NCBI GenBank assembly: GCA_044368575.1
Contig: JBIPPH010000006.1
Coordinates: 1-64,000 of the forward strand
DNA from: JABMMZ01 sp044368575
Lineage (GTDB): Bacteria; Bacteroidota; Bacteroidia; NS11-12g; UBA955
DNA length: 64,000 bases
Reading direction: 5' to 3'
Position numbers and translations under genes: made by a program. Positions 24,502-33,808 of the stretch are shown here, one piece after another; position 1 is the first letter of the stretch, and each line of letters opens with the position of its first letter. The notes beneath the pieces are model-generated. The model had not been told where the DNA came from, did not search any database, and saw only the letters and a list, made by a program, of their open reading frames with translations.

Positions 24502-25904
24502 GCTTTCTTGATCAGTAAAGCCACTGATTCAACGTGGTGGGTATGCGGAAACATGTCAACCGTTTTGAGGCAATCTACTTCGTAGTGTTCAGACAATAAG
24601 GCAATGTCTCTGGCTTGTGTAGAGGTATTGCAACTCACATACACTATTCTATTTGGGCCTAATTCAATTATTTTTTGAACGACTGAAGGGTGCATGCCAT
24701 CTCGTGGAGGGTCAGTGATCACAACATCAGCTTTGCCGTGTTTTTGGATCAAGTCATCATTGAGCACCAATTTCATGTCGCCCGCATAAAAATGCGTATT
24801 GTCTATTTGGTTGAGTTGCGCATTGTTTTTGGCATCAATGATAGCGGCTTCAACGTATTCAATGCCAATCACCTGCTTGGCTTGTTTGGCAACAAATAAG
24901 GCAATAGTCCCTGTGCCGGTATACAAATCATACACCGTTTCATGTTGCTGAATGTTGGCAAAATCTCTTGTTATTTGATATAAAGCCAATGCTTGTTTGG
25001 TGTTGGTTTGAAAGAATGACTGAGGACGAATGGTAAAGGTTAAGTCTTCCAGTTGCTCTATTAAATGGCCTTGTCCTTTGTAGGTTTCAACAGGCAGGTC
25101 ACTCCAGGTATCATTGGCTTTGGTGTTGATGACATAACACCATTCGCTGACCATATTGAGTTCTGGCATAACAGCATCAAATAGTGCTTCAATCAGTTGC
25201 GTTTTATGTTGAGCGACCACTAAAACCAGTAACCATTCGCCTTTGTGATTAGAGCGCAACATGAGGTTTCTCAAAAAGCCAGTTTGTTGTCTGATGTCAA
25301 AAAATTCCAGACCCATTTCAATGGCCTTGGCTTTAATAGTTTGTCTGATGGTATTGGCTGCTTCTGGCGCTAATTGACAATGTTCTAAATCAAGTACCTT
25401 GTCGAACATGCCTGGAATATGAAAACCAAGCGCCGGTATTCTACCTGGATTGTTTTTGTCAAAATTAGCCTCCCAAGCCTTGTTGCTAAAGGTGAATTCT
25501 AATTTATTGCGGTATTGATAAATGGGGTCACTGCCTAAAATGTCTTGATAGTTTTTGACTTCCACTTTGGCAATTCTCTGCATATCATTTTCAGCTTGTG
25601 CAGCCTTGAATTTTAATTGTTCAGGATATTGCACATGTTGCCATTTACAGCCGCCACATATGCCAAAATGGACACATTGAGGGGTAGTTCTTATGGCAGA
25701 TGCCTCATGGATGTGGGTGATCTTTGCCTCTGCGTATGATTTTTTTTGTTTGTCAACTAGAAGATCAACTACATCGCCAGGAGCAGCAAATGGAACAAAT
25801 ATGACTTTACCATCGTGTTTGGCGATCGCTTTGCCTTCGGCGGCAGCGGCATCAATACTTATGTTTTGTAAAGAGAAAGGTTTGAAATGGTGGCGTTTAG
25901 ACAA
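24498..25904 (-). CDS. rlmD: 23S rRNA (uracil-C5)-methyltransferase, RlmD/RumA type
   Basis: SAM-dependent m5U methyltransferase of the TrmA/RlmC/RlmD family. The 468-residue product has an N-terminal TRAM domain, an iron-sulfur cluster site CVHFGICGGCKW with a further Cys in LEHCQ, SAM motifs VYDLYTGTGTIALF and YVEAAI, DPPRDGMHPS, and the catalytic Cys in YVSCNTSTQARD. The exact target (U747, U1939 or tRNA U54) cannot be told from the sequence; single Bacteroidota homologues are usually annotated RlmD. Five bases downstream of a thioredoxin-like gene. Confidence 0.9.
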   Translation of the reverse strand: MSKRHHFKPFSLQNISIDAAAAEGKAIAKHDGKVIFVPFAAPGDVVDLLVDKQKKSYAEAKITHIHEASAIRTTPQCVHFGICGGCKWQHVQYPEQLKFKAAQAENDMQRIAKVEVKNYQDILGSDPIYQYRNKLEFTFSNKAWEANFDKNNPGRIPALGFHIPGMFDKVLDLEHCQLAPEAANTIRQTIKAKAIEMGLEFFDIRQQTGFLRNLMLRSNHKGEWLLVLVVAQHKTQLIEALFDAVMPELNMVSEWCYVINTKANDTWSDLPVETYKGQGHLIEQLEDLTFTIRPQSFFQTNTKQALALYQITRDFANIQQHETVYDLYTGTGTIALFVAKQAKQVIGIEYVEAAIIDAKNNAQLNQIDNTHFYAGDMKLVLNDDLIQKHGKADVVITDPPRDGMHPSVVQKIIELGPNRIVYVSCNTSTQARDIALLSEHYEVDCLKTVDMFPHTHHVESVALLIKKA

Positions 25905-25909
25905 AGTGA

Positions 25910-26434
25910 TTATTCTTGAATATAGCGGTTTAAAACAGAATTGAAAATAGTGGTATCAAGGTAACCTGAGTAAGGGGCAATTTGAGTTTGATCACCAAGG
26001 GATTTCCAAATGAAAGTCATAGGGTAACCTGGCATTCTGCCACCTTTGTTAAGGTAAGTAGCCAATTGATCAGAGCTTAGTGTTTCACCATTAACGGTAT
26101 GATTACCTTCAACTTCTGGGTTGAATTTTACGCCAATACAATATTTATTCATCTTTTTAATGACGTTCTTGTTGCCATAGGTTTGCAGGTCCATCACCTT
26201 GCACCAGTAACACCAGTCCGTATAGACATCAACAATAAGCACCTTGTTTTCTTTGCTTGCTTTACTATAACCTTCGGTCATAGAATACCATTGAATGCCA
26301 TCTGAGCTTTGTGAAGCTTCTATTGGTTTTTTAACAGGTACTTTTTTTTGAGTAGCTTGATTCATAAAGGCCATAATAGCAAAACTGCAGATGCATAAGG
26401 CGATTAGACTTAGTAATGATGTTTTAAATTTCAT
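25910..26434 (-). CDS. Exported thioredoxin-like protein
   Basis: A 174-residue protein with an N-terminal hydrophobic signal/anchor (about residues 5-25), then a thioredoxin fold with DVYTDWCYWCKVMD (active-site CYWC) and the cis-proline region GYPMTFIW. It has the DUF255/thiol:disulfide style of periplasmic Bacteroidota thioredoxins and probably reduces or isomerises disulfides outside the cytoplasm. Start 26434 is preferred over 26455, because the -7 element at 26453-26460 overlaps the longer start. Confidence 0.82.
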   Translation of the reverse strand: MKFKTSLLSLIALCICSFAIMAFMNQATQKKVPVKKPIEASQSSDGIQWYSMTEGYSKASKENKVLIVDVYTDWCYWCKVMDLQTYGNKNVIKKMNKYCIGVKFNPEVEGNHTVNGETLSSDQLATYLNKGGRMPGYPMTFIWKSLGDQTQIAPYSGYLDTTIFNSVLNRYIQE

Positions 26435-26452
26435 GTTGTGATGGAATATGTA

Positions 26453-26460
26453 CAAATATA
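26453..26460 (-). promoter_or_regulatory. -7 promoter element of the thioredoxin-rlmD pair
   Basis: Minus-strand TATATTTG fits TAnnTTTG; RNA would begin near 26447, shortly before the ATG at 26434. Confidence 0.5.
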
Positions 26461-26533
26461 ATCCAAAATAGTGCCAAAAAAAATACCTTGCTGTTGCTTA
26501 TTGATCAAGCATACATGGTGTGCTTAAAAAGGT

Positions 26534-26541
26534 TATTTTTG
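26534..26541 (+). promoter_or_regulatory. -7 promoter element of the DUF4175-tsaB pair
   Basis: TATTTTTG fits TAnnTTTG and lies 29 bases upstream of the ATG at 26570. The -33 element is not clear. Confidence 0.45.
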
Positions 26542-26569
26542 TGTAAGCAAAATTGTTATTAGGACTTCT

Positions 26570-29500
26570 ATGACCGCCAATCCTTTGCATAATAAATTGA
26601 ATGAATTCATTCATAAATACTACCTCAACCGAGGTTTGCGAGGGCTGTTGTTGGGTTTGAGTATATTGTTGGCTTATTTTCTTTTGGCCACAGTCATCGA
26701 ATACTTTGGTCATTTCAATACTGGGTTTAGAACGGTGTTGTTTTATCTGTTTGTGGCCCTATTGCTTTGGGTTATTTTTAAAGGAGTCATTGATCCATAT
26801 TTGAGAATTAAGGGCCTGTTGAAAGCCATTTCTCAAGAAGATGCGGCTAGAATGATTGGGCAACATTTTCCTGAAATTCAAGACAAACTTTTAAATACTT
26901 TACAACTTCAAGCCCAAGATCAACCTAACGAGTTGTTATTGGCCAGTATTGATCAAAGGATAAAAGCCTTACAACCCTTTGTGTTTGTAAAAGTGATTGA
27001 TTTGCCAGCTTCAATTAAGCGCTATGGTAGATTAACCTTATTGCCACTTGTTGCAATCGCTTTGCTCTTGGTTTTTCAAAGTCATATTATCACCAAATCT
27101 ACAGAAAGATTATTGGCTCATGATCAGTATTTTGCCAAAGAGGCACCTTATTCATTTGAATTGTTATCATCGGACTTAACAATATTGAAACATCAAGATT
27201 TTGAAATCAAGGTTGAGTTAAAGGGTAAGTCTTTGCCCTCACTTTTGTATGTTGTTATTGATGGTCATTTAATTAAAATGGAGCAGTTAGGGCTTGCCAC
27301 ATACAGTTATAAATTATTGAATGTAACAGCTCCGCATGACTTTGAATTTTCAGATGGTGAATTCAGTTCAGAACGCTACCATTTACAAGTGATGCCTAAT
27401 CCAACAGTCCAATCATTTGAAGTGGTTTTGGATTACCCATCGTATACCCTTAAAACTGACGAAGCGCTTAAAAACATTGGCGATTTAACCTTGCCTAAAG
27501 GCACTAAAGTAAGCTGGAGAATCAACGCAGTAGACGCAGAAGGCATTAAATGGTTTGGTTTTGGTCCTGCCAAACAATTAAGTGTTCAAAACAACCAAAT
27601 TGTTCATACTGAAACTGTTCTTAAATCTACACATTACACGTGGCTTTTAACCAATGCTCAAAGTCAATCTAAAGACAGTGTCCATTATCAAATTCAAGTC
27701 ATTGAAGACCGTCATCCAGGAATAGTTGCGGAGCAAACTCAAGATTCCATCAACCCCTTTTTGTATTATTTTTATGGTAAGGCAGATGATGACTATGGTT
27801 TGAGTCATTTGTATTTCGTTTACCAATCTAAATCGCAACCCATCAAGCAATATTTGCCTGTAAAAATGGGGCATTCAAGCGATGAGATTTTCTATTATTT
27901 CGTAGATTTCAAAACCTTGAAATCTCAATTAGACTCCGATTTGGACAACTATGAATACTATTTTGAAGTGTGGGATAATGATGCTGTGAATGGTAAAAAA
28001 TCAAGTAAAAGCAAGGTGTTTACCATGTCGACACCAAGTCAAGAGGAGTTAAGAGCTGATGCAGAAAATGGTCATAAGGCCCTTAAGAAATCAATTCAAA
28101 ACACTTTGCAAGAGTTAAAAAATCAACAAAAACAAAGTGCTGAATTGCAGAAAGAACTTTCAGAAAATCAGCAATTGAATTGGCAACAAGAACAAAAATT
28201 AAAAGCCTTTATTGAGCAGCAAAAACAGCTCGAAAAGCAAATTGAGGCGATCAAAAAAGAGCAAAAACAATTGAATGACAAACAGAATCAATTGTCGCCT
28301 TTAGACCAAGAATTGTTGGATAAACAAAAAGCGCTTGAAAAATTAATGAACGAGGTATTAAGTCCTGAAATGAAGCAGATGTTGAAGAAACTTGAGGACT
28401 TAATCAAACAACAAAACAAAGACGCCATTCAACAAGAGTTGAATAAAATGAATCAAGCCAATGAGGACCTCAAAAAACAATTGGATAGAAACCTCGAGCA
28501 ATTCAAACAATTTGAACTAGAAAAGCGCATGAATGAACATGTTGATGCCTTAAAACAATTATCTGAACAACAAAAAGCATTGCAGCAGAAAACAGTTGAA
28601 AAATCTGCTGATAAATCTGCATTAGCAGAAGAACAAAAAAAGATCAATGATGCCTTTGAATCATTAAAGCAAGAGATTCAAAAAACCATGGAGAAAAATC
28701 TGAATTTGGAATCGCCATTGCCATTAGATGCCACCCAGAAGGACCAGGAATCCATACAAAACGAGCTTAAAGAGAGCGCTGAGGGCATAGATAAAAAACA
28801 AAATAAAAAAGCTGCCCAACATCAACAATCAGCTGCAGATCAGATGGATCAATTGGCTCAAAAAATGAAGAAGAATTTGGAGCAATCTAAAGATCAGCAG
28901 GATGCTGAAGACTACTATACACTCAGACAATTACTTGAGAATTTAATAGAGTTGAGTCAAGAGCAAGAAGCCTTGATGGATCAAATAAAAAGTTTGGGTG
29001 GTTACAGCCCTAAGTTTGTTGAATTGAGTGCCAAACAAAGACAACTAAAAGACATTGCAGAATCAGTTGAAGATTCATTGATCACTTTGAGTAAACGACA
29101 AGTTCAGATTAAGAGTGTTGTCACTAAAGAGATGTCTCAGATCAATTACAATATGGATGAAGCCATTGCCCAATTTGCTAAAGTGCAAATTCCTCTGGGG
29201 TTGGCCAAACAACAGTATGTAATGACTGGCTTTAATAACCTTGCAGTGATGTTAAGTGAGTCGCTAAAGCGCATGCAAGAAGACAAGAAGAAAAATCAAT
29301 CTAAGAGCGATAAGCAATGCCAAAAGCCGGGCCAAAAACCGGGTAAACCAGGCGAAGGTAAACCTAAAATGGGAGGTATTAAATCGCTTCAAGATCAGAT
29401 TAATCAGCAGATGCAACAAATGCAGAAGGCACAGCAACAAGGCCAACAACCAGGCAGCGAACAATTTGCCAAAATAGCTGCCCAACAAGAAGCATTAAGA

Positions 29501-29881
29501 AGGGAAGTAGAAAGGCTACAAAAGCAATTAAAAGAAGAAGGTAATGGCTCAGCATTGGGAGACTTAGATCAAACCAAAAAGTTAATGGAGCAACAGGAAA
29601 AAGATTTGGTCAATAAACAACTCAGTACTGAAACCATGCGTCGCGTTAAAGACATAGAATCAAGGCTGTTGGAGCATGAAAAAGCGGAACGCGAAAAAGA
29701 TACAGATAATCAAAGAGAGGCAGAGCAAGCCGAAGCCATAGATAACCAAATGCCGCCCGCAATGAAAGCGTATTTGGAGAAGAAGGCTAAAGAAATGGAA
29801 CTCATTAAAAGTGTTCCAGTACAATTGAATCCATATTACAAAGACCGAGTTAGAGCCTATTTTAATCAACTAGGAATATGA
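26570..29881 (+). CDS. DUF4175-family membrane protein with very long coiled coil
   Basis: A 1103-residue protein. Three membrane segments are visible near residues 24-45, 53-74 and 147-168, followed by an exported beta-rich region (about 170-485) and then about 600 residues that are extremely rich in Gln, Lys and Glu with strong heptad character. A Pro-Gly-Lys-rich linker (PGQKPGKPGEGKP) interrupts the coil near residue 925. This fits the DUF4175 family of Bacteroidota. Function is unknown. It overlaps tsaB by 4 bases (ATGA). Confidence 0.8.
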   Translation: MTANPLHNKLNEFIHKYYLNRGLRGLLLGLSILLAYFLLATVIEYFGHFNTGFRTVLFYLFVALLLWVIFKGVIDPYLRIKGLLKAISQEDAARMIGQHFPEIQDKLLNTLQLQAQDQPNELLLASIDQRIKALQPFVFVKVIDLPASIKRYGRLTLLPLVAIALLLVFQSHIITKSTERLLAHDQYFAKEAPYSFELLSSDLTILKHQDFEIKVELKGKSLPSLLYVVIDGHLIKMEQLGLATYSYKLLNVTAPHDFEFSDGEFSSERYHLQVMPNPTVQSFEVVLDYPSYTLKTDEALKNIGDLTLPKGTKVSWRINAVDAEGIKWFGFGPAKQLSVQNNQIVHTETVLKSTHYTWLLTNAQSQSKDSVHYQIQVIEDRHPGIVAEQTQDSINPFLYYFYGKADDDYGLSHLYFVYQSKSQPIKQYLPVKMGHSSDEIFYYFVDFKTLKSQLDSDLDNYEYYFEVWDNDAVNGKKSSKSKVFTMSTPSQEELRADAENGHKALKKSIQNTLQELKNQQKQSAELQKELSENQQLNWQQEQKLKAFIEQQKQLEKQIEAIKKEQKQLNDKQNQLSPLDQELLDKQKALEKLMNEVLSPEMKQMLKKLEDLIKQQNKDAIQQELNKMNQANEDLKKQLDRNLEQFKQFELEKRMNEHVDALKQLSEQQKALQQKTVEKSADKSALAEEQKKINDAFESLKQEIQKTMEKNLNLESPLPLDATQKDQESIQNELKESAEGIDKKQNKKAAQHQQSAADQMDQLAQKMKKNLEQSKDQQDAEDYYTLRQLLENLIELSQEQEALMDQIKSLGGYSPKFVELSAKQRQLKDIAESVEDSLITLSKRQVQIKSVVTKEMSQINYNMDEAIAQFAKVQIPLGLAKQQYVMTGFNNLAVMLSESLKRMQEDKKKNQSKSDKQCQKPGQKPGKPGEGKPKMGGIKSLQDQINQQMQQMQKAQQQGQQPGSEQFAKIAAQQEALRREVERLQKQLKEEGNGSALGDLDQTKKLMEQQEKDLVNKQLSTETMRRVKDIESRLLEHEKAEREKDTDNQREAEQAEAIDNQMPPAMKAYLEKKAKEMELIKSVPVQLNPYYKDRVRAYFNQLGI

Positions 29882-30564
29882 ACATAGAGGCTGAATACAT
29901 ATTGTGTTTAGAAACATCAGCGAGTAATTGTTCAGTGGCGCTTACACATCCAAAGGGTGATTTGGTGTTAACCGGTTCTGCCGATAACAACCATGCAGAG
30001 GCCTTAATGCCTATGATTGAACAAATCCTACTTCAAGCTGAAATAAATATCAAAGCCATTCAAGCTATTGCCATTAGTGCAGGCCCTGGCTCATATACCG
30101 GTTTGCGCATAGGAGCCAGCACCGCTAAAGGGCTTTGCTTTGGCTTAAATGTTCCACTCATTGCCATCAATACATTAGAGGCATTAGCGCATGCAGCCAT
30201 AGAGTCTACAGATGGAACCTATGACATGTATTGGCCTATGATTGATGCGCGTCGTATGGAAGTGTATGAGGCCCTTTACAACAATGATTTAAGTATACAA
30301 AGGCCCATGAATAATTTAATTCTAACAGAGCCTATGGACTTAAATGCACTCATGGATAAAAGGGTTTTGATATGCGGCGATGCGGCTGTTAAGGCTCAAA
30401 CACTTTTGCCATTTGATGCCAACACAGACATCAAACAACACGCACGCTATTTATTGCCATTGAGCAAGCTGTATTTTGAGCGTTCTCAATTTGCAGATCT
30501 AACAGCATTCGAACCTGATTACTTGAAGTTCGCTAATATCACCTCCTCCAAAAAACGTTTCTAA
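29878..30564 (+). CDS. tsaB: tRNA threonylcarbamoyladenosine synthesis protein TsaB
   Basis: Partner of TsaD and TsaE in forming t6A37 in ANN-decoding tRNAs. The 228-residue sequence has the ASKHA fold start ILCLETSASNCSVAL, NNHAEALMPMIEQ, and SAGPGSYTGLRIGASTAKGL, which is diagnostic for TsaB. It is translationally coupled to the DUF4175 gene and followed by a terminator. Confidence 0.93.
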   Translation: MNIEAEYILCLETSASNCSVALTHPKGDLVLTGSADNNHAEALMPMIEQILLQAEINIKAIQAIAISAGPGSYTGLRIGASTAKGLCFGLNVPLIAINTLEALAHAAIESTDGTYDMYWPMIDARRMEVYEALYNNDLSIQRPMNNLILTEPMDLNALMDKRVLICGDAAVKAQTLLPFDANTDIKQHARYLLPLSKLYFERSQFADLTAFEPDYLKFANITSSKKRF

Positions 30565-30574
30565 AGGACAAAAA

Positions 30575-30600
30575 AAAACCCTCCGCAAGCGAAGGGTTTT
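30575..30600. terminator. Bidirectional intrinsic terminator
   Basis: AAAACCCT and AGGGTTTT form an 8-bp stem around CGCAAGCG, which may itself pair, with an A-run on the left and T-run on the right. It separates convergent tsaB and the OmpA-like gene. Confidence 0.8.
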
Positions 30601-30618
30601 GAGTATTTGTTGTTAGAA

Positions 30619-32100
30619 TTATTGAATCTTCAATTCAATAGTGTTTCTGCTTTCAGTACCAGCGTTGTAGTTGGTAATGATTCTGTCTCTAGAGATACCA
30701 AATTTCTCAATTAAGAATTTGATCATTTCGTCCATGCAACGGGTGTTTGTAGAAGCATTGTATTTAGAGCTCTTACCACCTGGGCCATTCATGACTAACT
30801 TCTTATCAGGACATTGTTTCATTTTGTCAACCACTTGGTATAATAAAGTTTTAACTTCTTTAGTTAAGCAATTAGCACTGATGCTTACAGGAGGGAAAGT
30901 AACGTTGTCGCAATTGCAACACATTTTAATTTCGATACCGTTAGCGTCAACTAATGCACCAGGAGCAGAATTTAATTCTCTGTCTTTGTGGTCAGAAATG
31001 CCATCACCATCGCTATCAACTGCAACACCAGTTACAGGGTCTACAGTAGCACCTTTGTCTGTGAATGGCTCTTTATCTTGGCAATCTGGCACACCGTCCA
31101 TATCTGTATCAACCGCCATACCGTTACCATACACCATACAAGAGTCTGGCGTGTTGTTGTCTTGGTCAAAGCAGTTCGTTACATGGTCTTTGTCATCATC
31201 AACACCTAGGCAATCTGTTTTCTTTTTAACATCAGCCATTTGTTCGTAGATTGAAGCAACTGGGCTTAACCAATCGTAATGCTGAGGGTTTTTAGAACCG
31301 AATTTGTAACCAATGCTTGCACGCAAGTATGAATAAGAATCAAAAGATCTATTTTCAAACACTGGAGCGTTGAATAAATCCAATTCATCTGTTCTCAAAT
31401 AAGTGTGTCTGTATTCAATTCCTAAATCAAAGTTTTTGTTTAAGTAATGTTTGAAACCAAAACCGAAAACACCATTCATTTTTTTAGCTTGGAAATTTTC
31501 TGTAGTAGCTTTACCTAAATTTGGATTTGGGCTTGGTGAAGGGACGTTAGGGTTTAATGACGTTCTTTGATCAATAAAGTTCGAAGTCGTGTTAAAGCTT
31601 GTTTGACCGATACCAGCTGAGAAATACATTTGGGTTTTACGCAATGGACGTAAGAAAGAAATATTACCCAATGTAGCTTGAGCCACTAAAGCCCAATCAT
31701 TCACTTTACTCGTAAATGTGTAGTAGTCTTTGTAGTTGGTTGGAGATTGAAAATCTCTTTGACCTTTCAAATTTGAAAAGTTATACTCAGCTCTGATAGC
31801 AAAAGTTTGAGAAATAGAATATTTCAAGAAAGGGGCAATGTTTGATCCAGTTTGGATTTTGTCTGCATCACCAAACATAAATGCAGTACCGAACATTAAT
31901 CCAGCTGTGAATTTTTTAGCTCTTCTGTCTTGGAAGTAGGCAGCTTGTAAACCTTGTCCTGAATCGGTGGTTTTGCCATAAGCCCATTTAGACTTAGCTG
32001 TTGGATGATTTTTCCAAGTTGAATCTGCAGTGTTGGTAGCTTGAGAAACAAAACTTAATCCGCACAAAACAGATAATAAAGTCAATTTAAAGATTTTCAT
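30619..32100 (-). CDS. OmpA-like outer membrane protein with calcium-binding repeats
   Basis: A 493-residue exported protein. Residues 1-21 are a signal peptide (ending VSQA). Residues about 60-275 look like an eight-stranded barrel of the OmpA/porin type, with alternating aromatic strands. Residues about 290-375 carry thrombospondin type-3-like calcium repeats (CLGVDDDKDHVTNCFDQD, DTDMDGVPDCQD, DSDGDGISDHKD). The C-terminal 110 residues resemble an OmpA peptidoglycan-binding domain but the usual NxxLSxxRA helix is replaced by NASTNTRCMDEM. It probably links outer membrane and wall. Own promoter at 32128-32158. Confidence 0.85.
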   Translation of the reverse strand: MKIFKLTLLSVLCGLSFVSQATNTADSTWKNHPTAKSKWAYGKTTDSGQGLQAAYFQDRRAKKFTAGLMFGTAFMFGDADKIQTGSNIAPFLKYSISQTFAIRAEYNFSNLKGQRDFQSPTNYKDYYTFTSKVNDWALVAQATLGNISFLRPLRKTQMYFSAGIGQTSFNTTSNFIDQRTSLNPNVPSPSPNPNLGKATTENFQAKKMNGVFGFGFKHYLNKNFDLGIEYRHTYLRTDELDLFNAPVFENRSFDSYSYLRASIGYKFGSKNPQHYDWLSPVASIYEQMADVKKKTDCLGVDDDKDHVTNCFDQDNNTPDSCMVYGNGMAVDTDMDGVPDCQDKEPFTDKGATVDPVTGVAVDSDGDGISDHKDRELNSAPGALVDANGIEIKMCCNCDNVTFPPVSISANCLTKEVKTLLYQVVDKMKQCPDKKLVMNGPGGKSSKYNASTNTRCMDEMIKFLIEKFGISRDRIITNYNAGTESRNTIELKIQ

Positions 32101-32127
32101 TACAAATGATTTAGTTTAATTGTAGCG

Positions 32128-32158
32128 CAAAAGTAAGCATTATTAGGGCAAAAAACAA
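32128..32158 (-). promoter_or_regulatory. Promoter of the OmpA-like gene
   Basis: Minus strand: TTG at 32158-32156, a 20-base spacer, and TACTTTTG at 32135-32128. RNA would start near 32121, leaving a leader of about 21 bases. Confidence 0.65.
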
Positions 32159-32224
32159 TAAAAACCTAAGTTAATTCATTGTAAAGCTTTTTTTGACAAA
32201 CGCAAAAATCTGTTAATCAGCTTA

Positions 32225-33808
32225 TTAGGCGCTAAATAAGTAGGCATTATTAGGCGATAAATCGCTTCCTTTTATAGCCAAAATCGCTGAAATTGAGTAG
32301 TTTAACAGAAATTCTAAAACAGATAAATGCCTTTCTTGAGGAGCTTTAGAATTGAAATATTTTTGTTGAAGATCTTGAAGTTTTTTTAAATCAGAATCGA
32401 TGCGTTTATCCATTTCAGTTTGAATGGATTGTTCAAGTTTTTGGAGTTGTTTGTCGTATTGTTTACCCAAATCAACCAATTCTTTAAGCCCTTGAATACT
32501 GTATTTTGTTGCTTGATTTTGAGCCTCTTTTTTGATGGCTTCAAACTGATTTTTAAGCAAAGTTAAAGGATTCTCTGTGCCACCTAATTTGATTTTTAGA
32601 CTATCAACAGGACTGTTTTGGATCAATTCTAAGGGGTCAATTTGTCTTTGATCAAGCCAATCCAAAGTTTTGATAGGGCAGAACCAAACACTCGGTCTTA
32701 ACATTAAACAGGGCGCTTCAACCTTATTGAGTTTAAACAAGCCTGATAATTGAATCCAGTAATGGATTTCAGCATTGCCACCTAGATAGACCACATTGGG
32801 AAGTATGCTTTCTTGGTACAAAGGTCTCAAAACTGCATTAGGGCTAAAGCGTTCAGGATGTTGCTCGATTTCATTTGCTATTTCAGATGCTGTCCAATGT
32901 TTAGATTGATCTGAAGTGCTATAGCCATCATTTGTTTTTTCGATGCGTTCACGACTTTGCTCCTGCAAATAAAAACAGTTGATTGCTCGTGCGTGCAATT
33001 GTTTGCTAAACCCTAAATCTAATAGGGATTGTGTGGTGTTATTGAAAACTGTTTTGTTTTTTTGTTCGAGGATATCGGTTTTAAATAACGGTATGGCCTG
33101 GGTTTTTAAACAGGTCTGATCGGCATCTAAACACAATAAACCATCGTGTTCAAATACATGTAATATGCATTTAAAGGTGGCTTCAGATAAGGTTTTTGAA
33201 TGGCTGTAAATGGTTTTAAAAGCCTTTACCCAATGCTTTTGTTGATCACTTAATTGATAAGTATCTAATAGCGTTTGGTACAATTCATCAATCCCTTCAA
33301 CAGAAAGTCTACCTGTAGCACCTTTTTGTTGGGTTGCCCATGTATGGGTTTTACCAAACAGATTGGTATGTCTTATTTCTTCAATGTCGTGGTCTTCTGA
33401 TGCCATCCAATACAGAGGTACAAAACGTTTGTCTGGATATTGATTTTGAAGTGATTTGCAAAGTTGTATGGTGGCGATAATCTTGTATAAAACAAAGACT
33501 GGTCCAATGCCAATATGCAATTGTTGACCGGTTGTGACAGTGAAAGTATTGGGGTCGTTGAGGGTTTCAATGAGGGCTTTTTGTTCCGCCTTGAATGAAG
33601 TGCCCAAGTAATTACTGTATTGATCTTTTAAAGCATTAACTAATACCGCTCTTTTCTTAGGCTCAAAGCTTTGCTTATTGGCAATGGCTTTTTCAACTGA
33701 AAAGTAGGTATGGTCATACCCTATTAAGGCCTTGAGCTTATCGTTTTGTTCAACAAAAGCTTGAGTACAAGAAGATAAAATCCCTGTGTCAATTAAAGCA
33801 CTTTTCAT
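32225..33808 (-). CDS. bshC: Bacillithiol biosynthesis cysteine-adding enzyme
   Basis: Adds cysteine to glucosaminyl-malate in the last step of bacillithiol synthesis. The 527-residue protein shows the BshC landmarks TVTTGQQLHIGIGP, YKIIATI, YWMASEDHDIEEI, the middle LRPLYQESILPNVVYLGG, and a C-terminal coiled coil (about residues 415-500). It overlaps rimO by 4 bases. bshA and bshB are not in the window. Confidence 0.92.
   Translation of the reverse strand: MKSALIDTGILSSCTQAFVEQNDKLKALIGYDHTYFSVEKAIANKQSFEPKKRAVLVNALKDQYSNYLGTSFKAEQKALIETLNDPNTFTVTTGQQLHIGIGPVFVLYKIIATIQLCKSLQNQYPDKRFVPLYWMASEDHDIEEIRHTNLFGKTHTWATQQKGATGRLSVEGIDELYQTLLDTYQLSDQQKHWVKAFKTIYSHSKTLSEATFKCILHVFEHDGLLCLDADQTCLKTQAIPLFKTDILEQKNKTVFNNTTQSLLDLGFSKQLHARAINCFYLQEQSRERIEKTNDGYSTSDQSKHWTASEIANEIEQHPERFSPNAVLRPLYQESILPNVVYLGGNAEIHYWIQLSGLFKLNKVEAPCLMLRPSVWFCPIKTLDWLDQRQIDPLELIQNSPVDSLKIKLGGTENPLTLLKNQFEAIKKEAQNQATKYSIQGLKELVDLGKQYDKQLQKLEQSIQTEMDKRIDSDLKKLQDLQQKYFNSKAPQERHLSVLEFLLNYSISAILAIKGSDLSPNNAYLFSA

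Noticed and set aside
28081..28700. Gln/Lys-rich DNA that looks like a tandem repeat
   Set aside because: It is the coiled-coil part of the DUF4175 gene; no exact repeat unit could be found.
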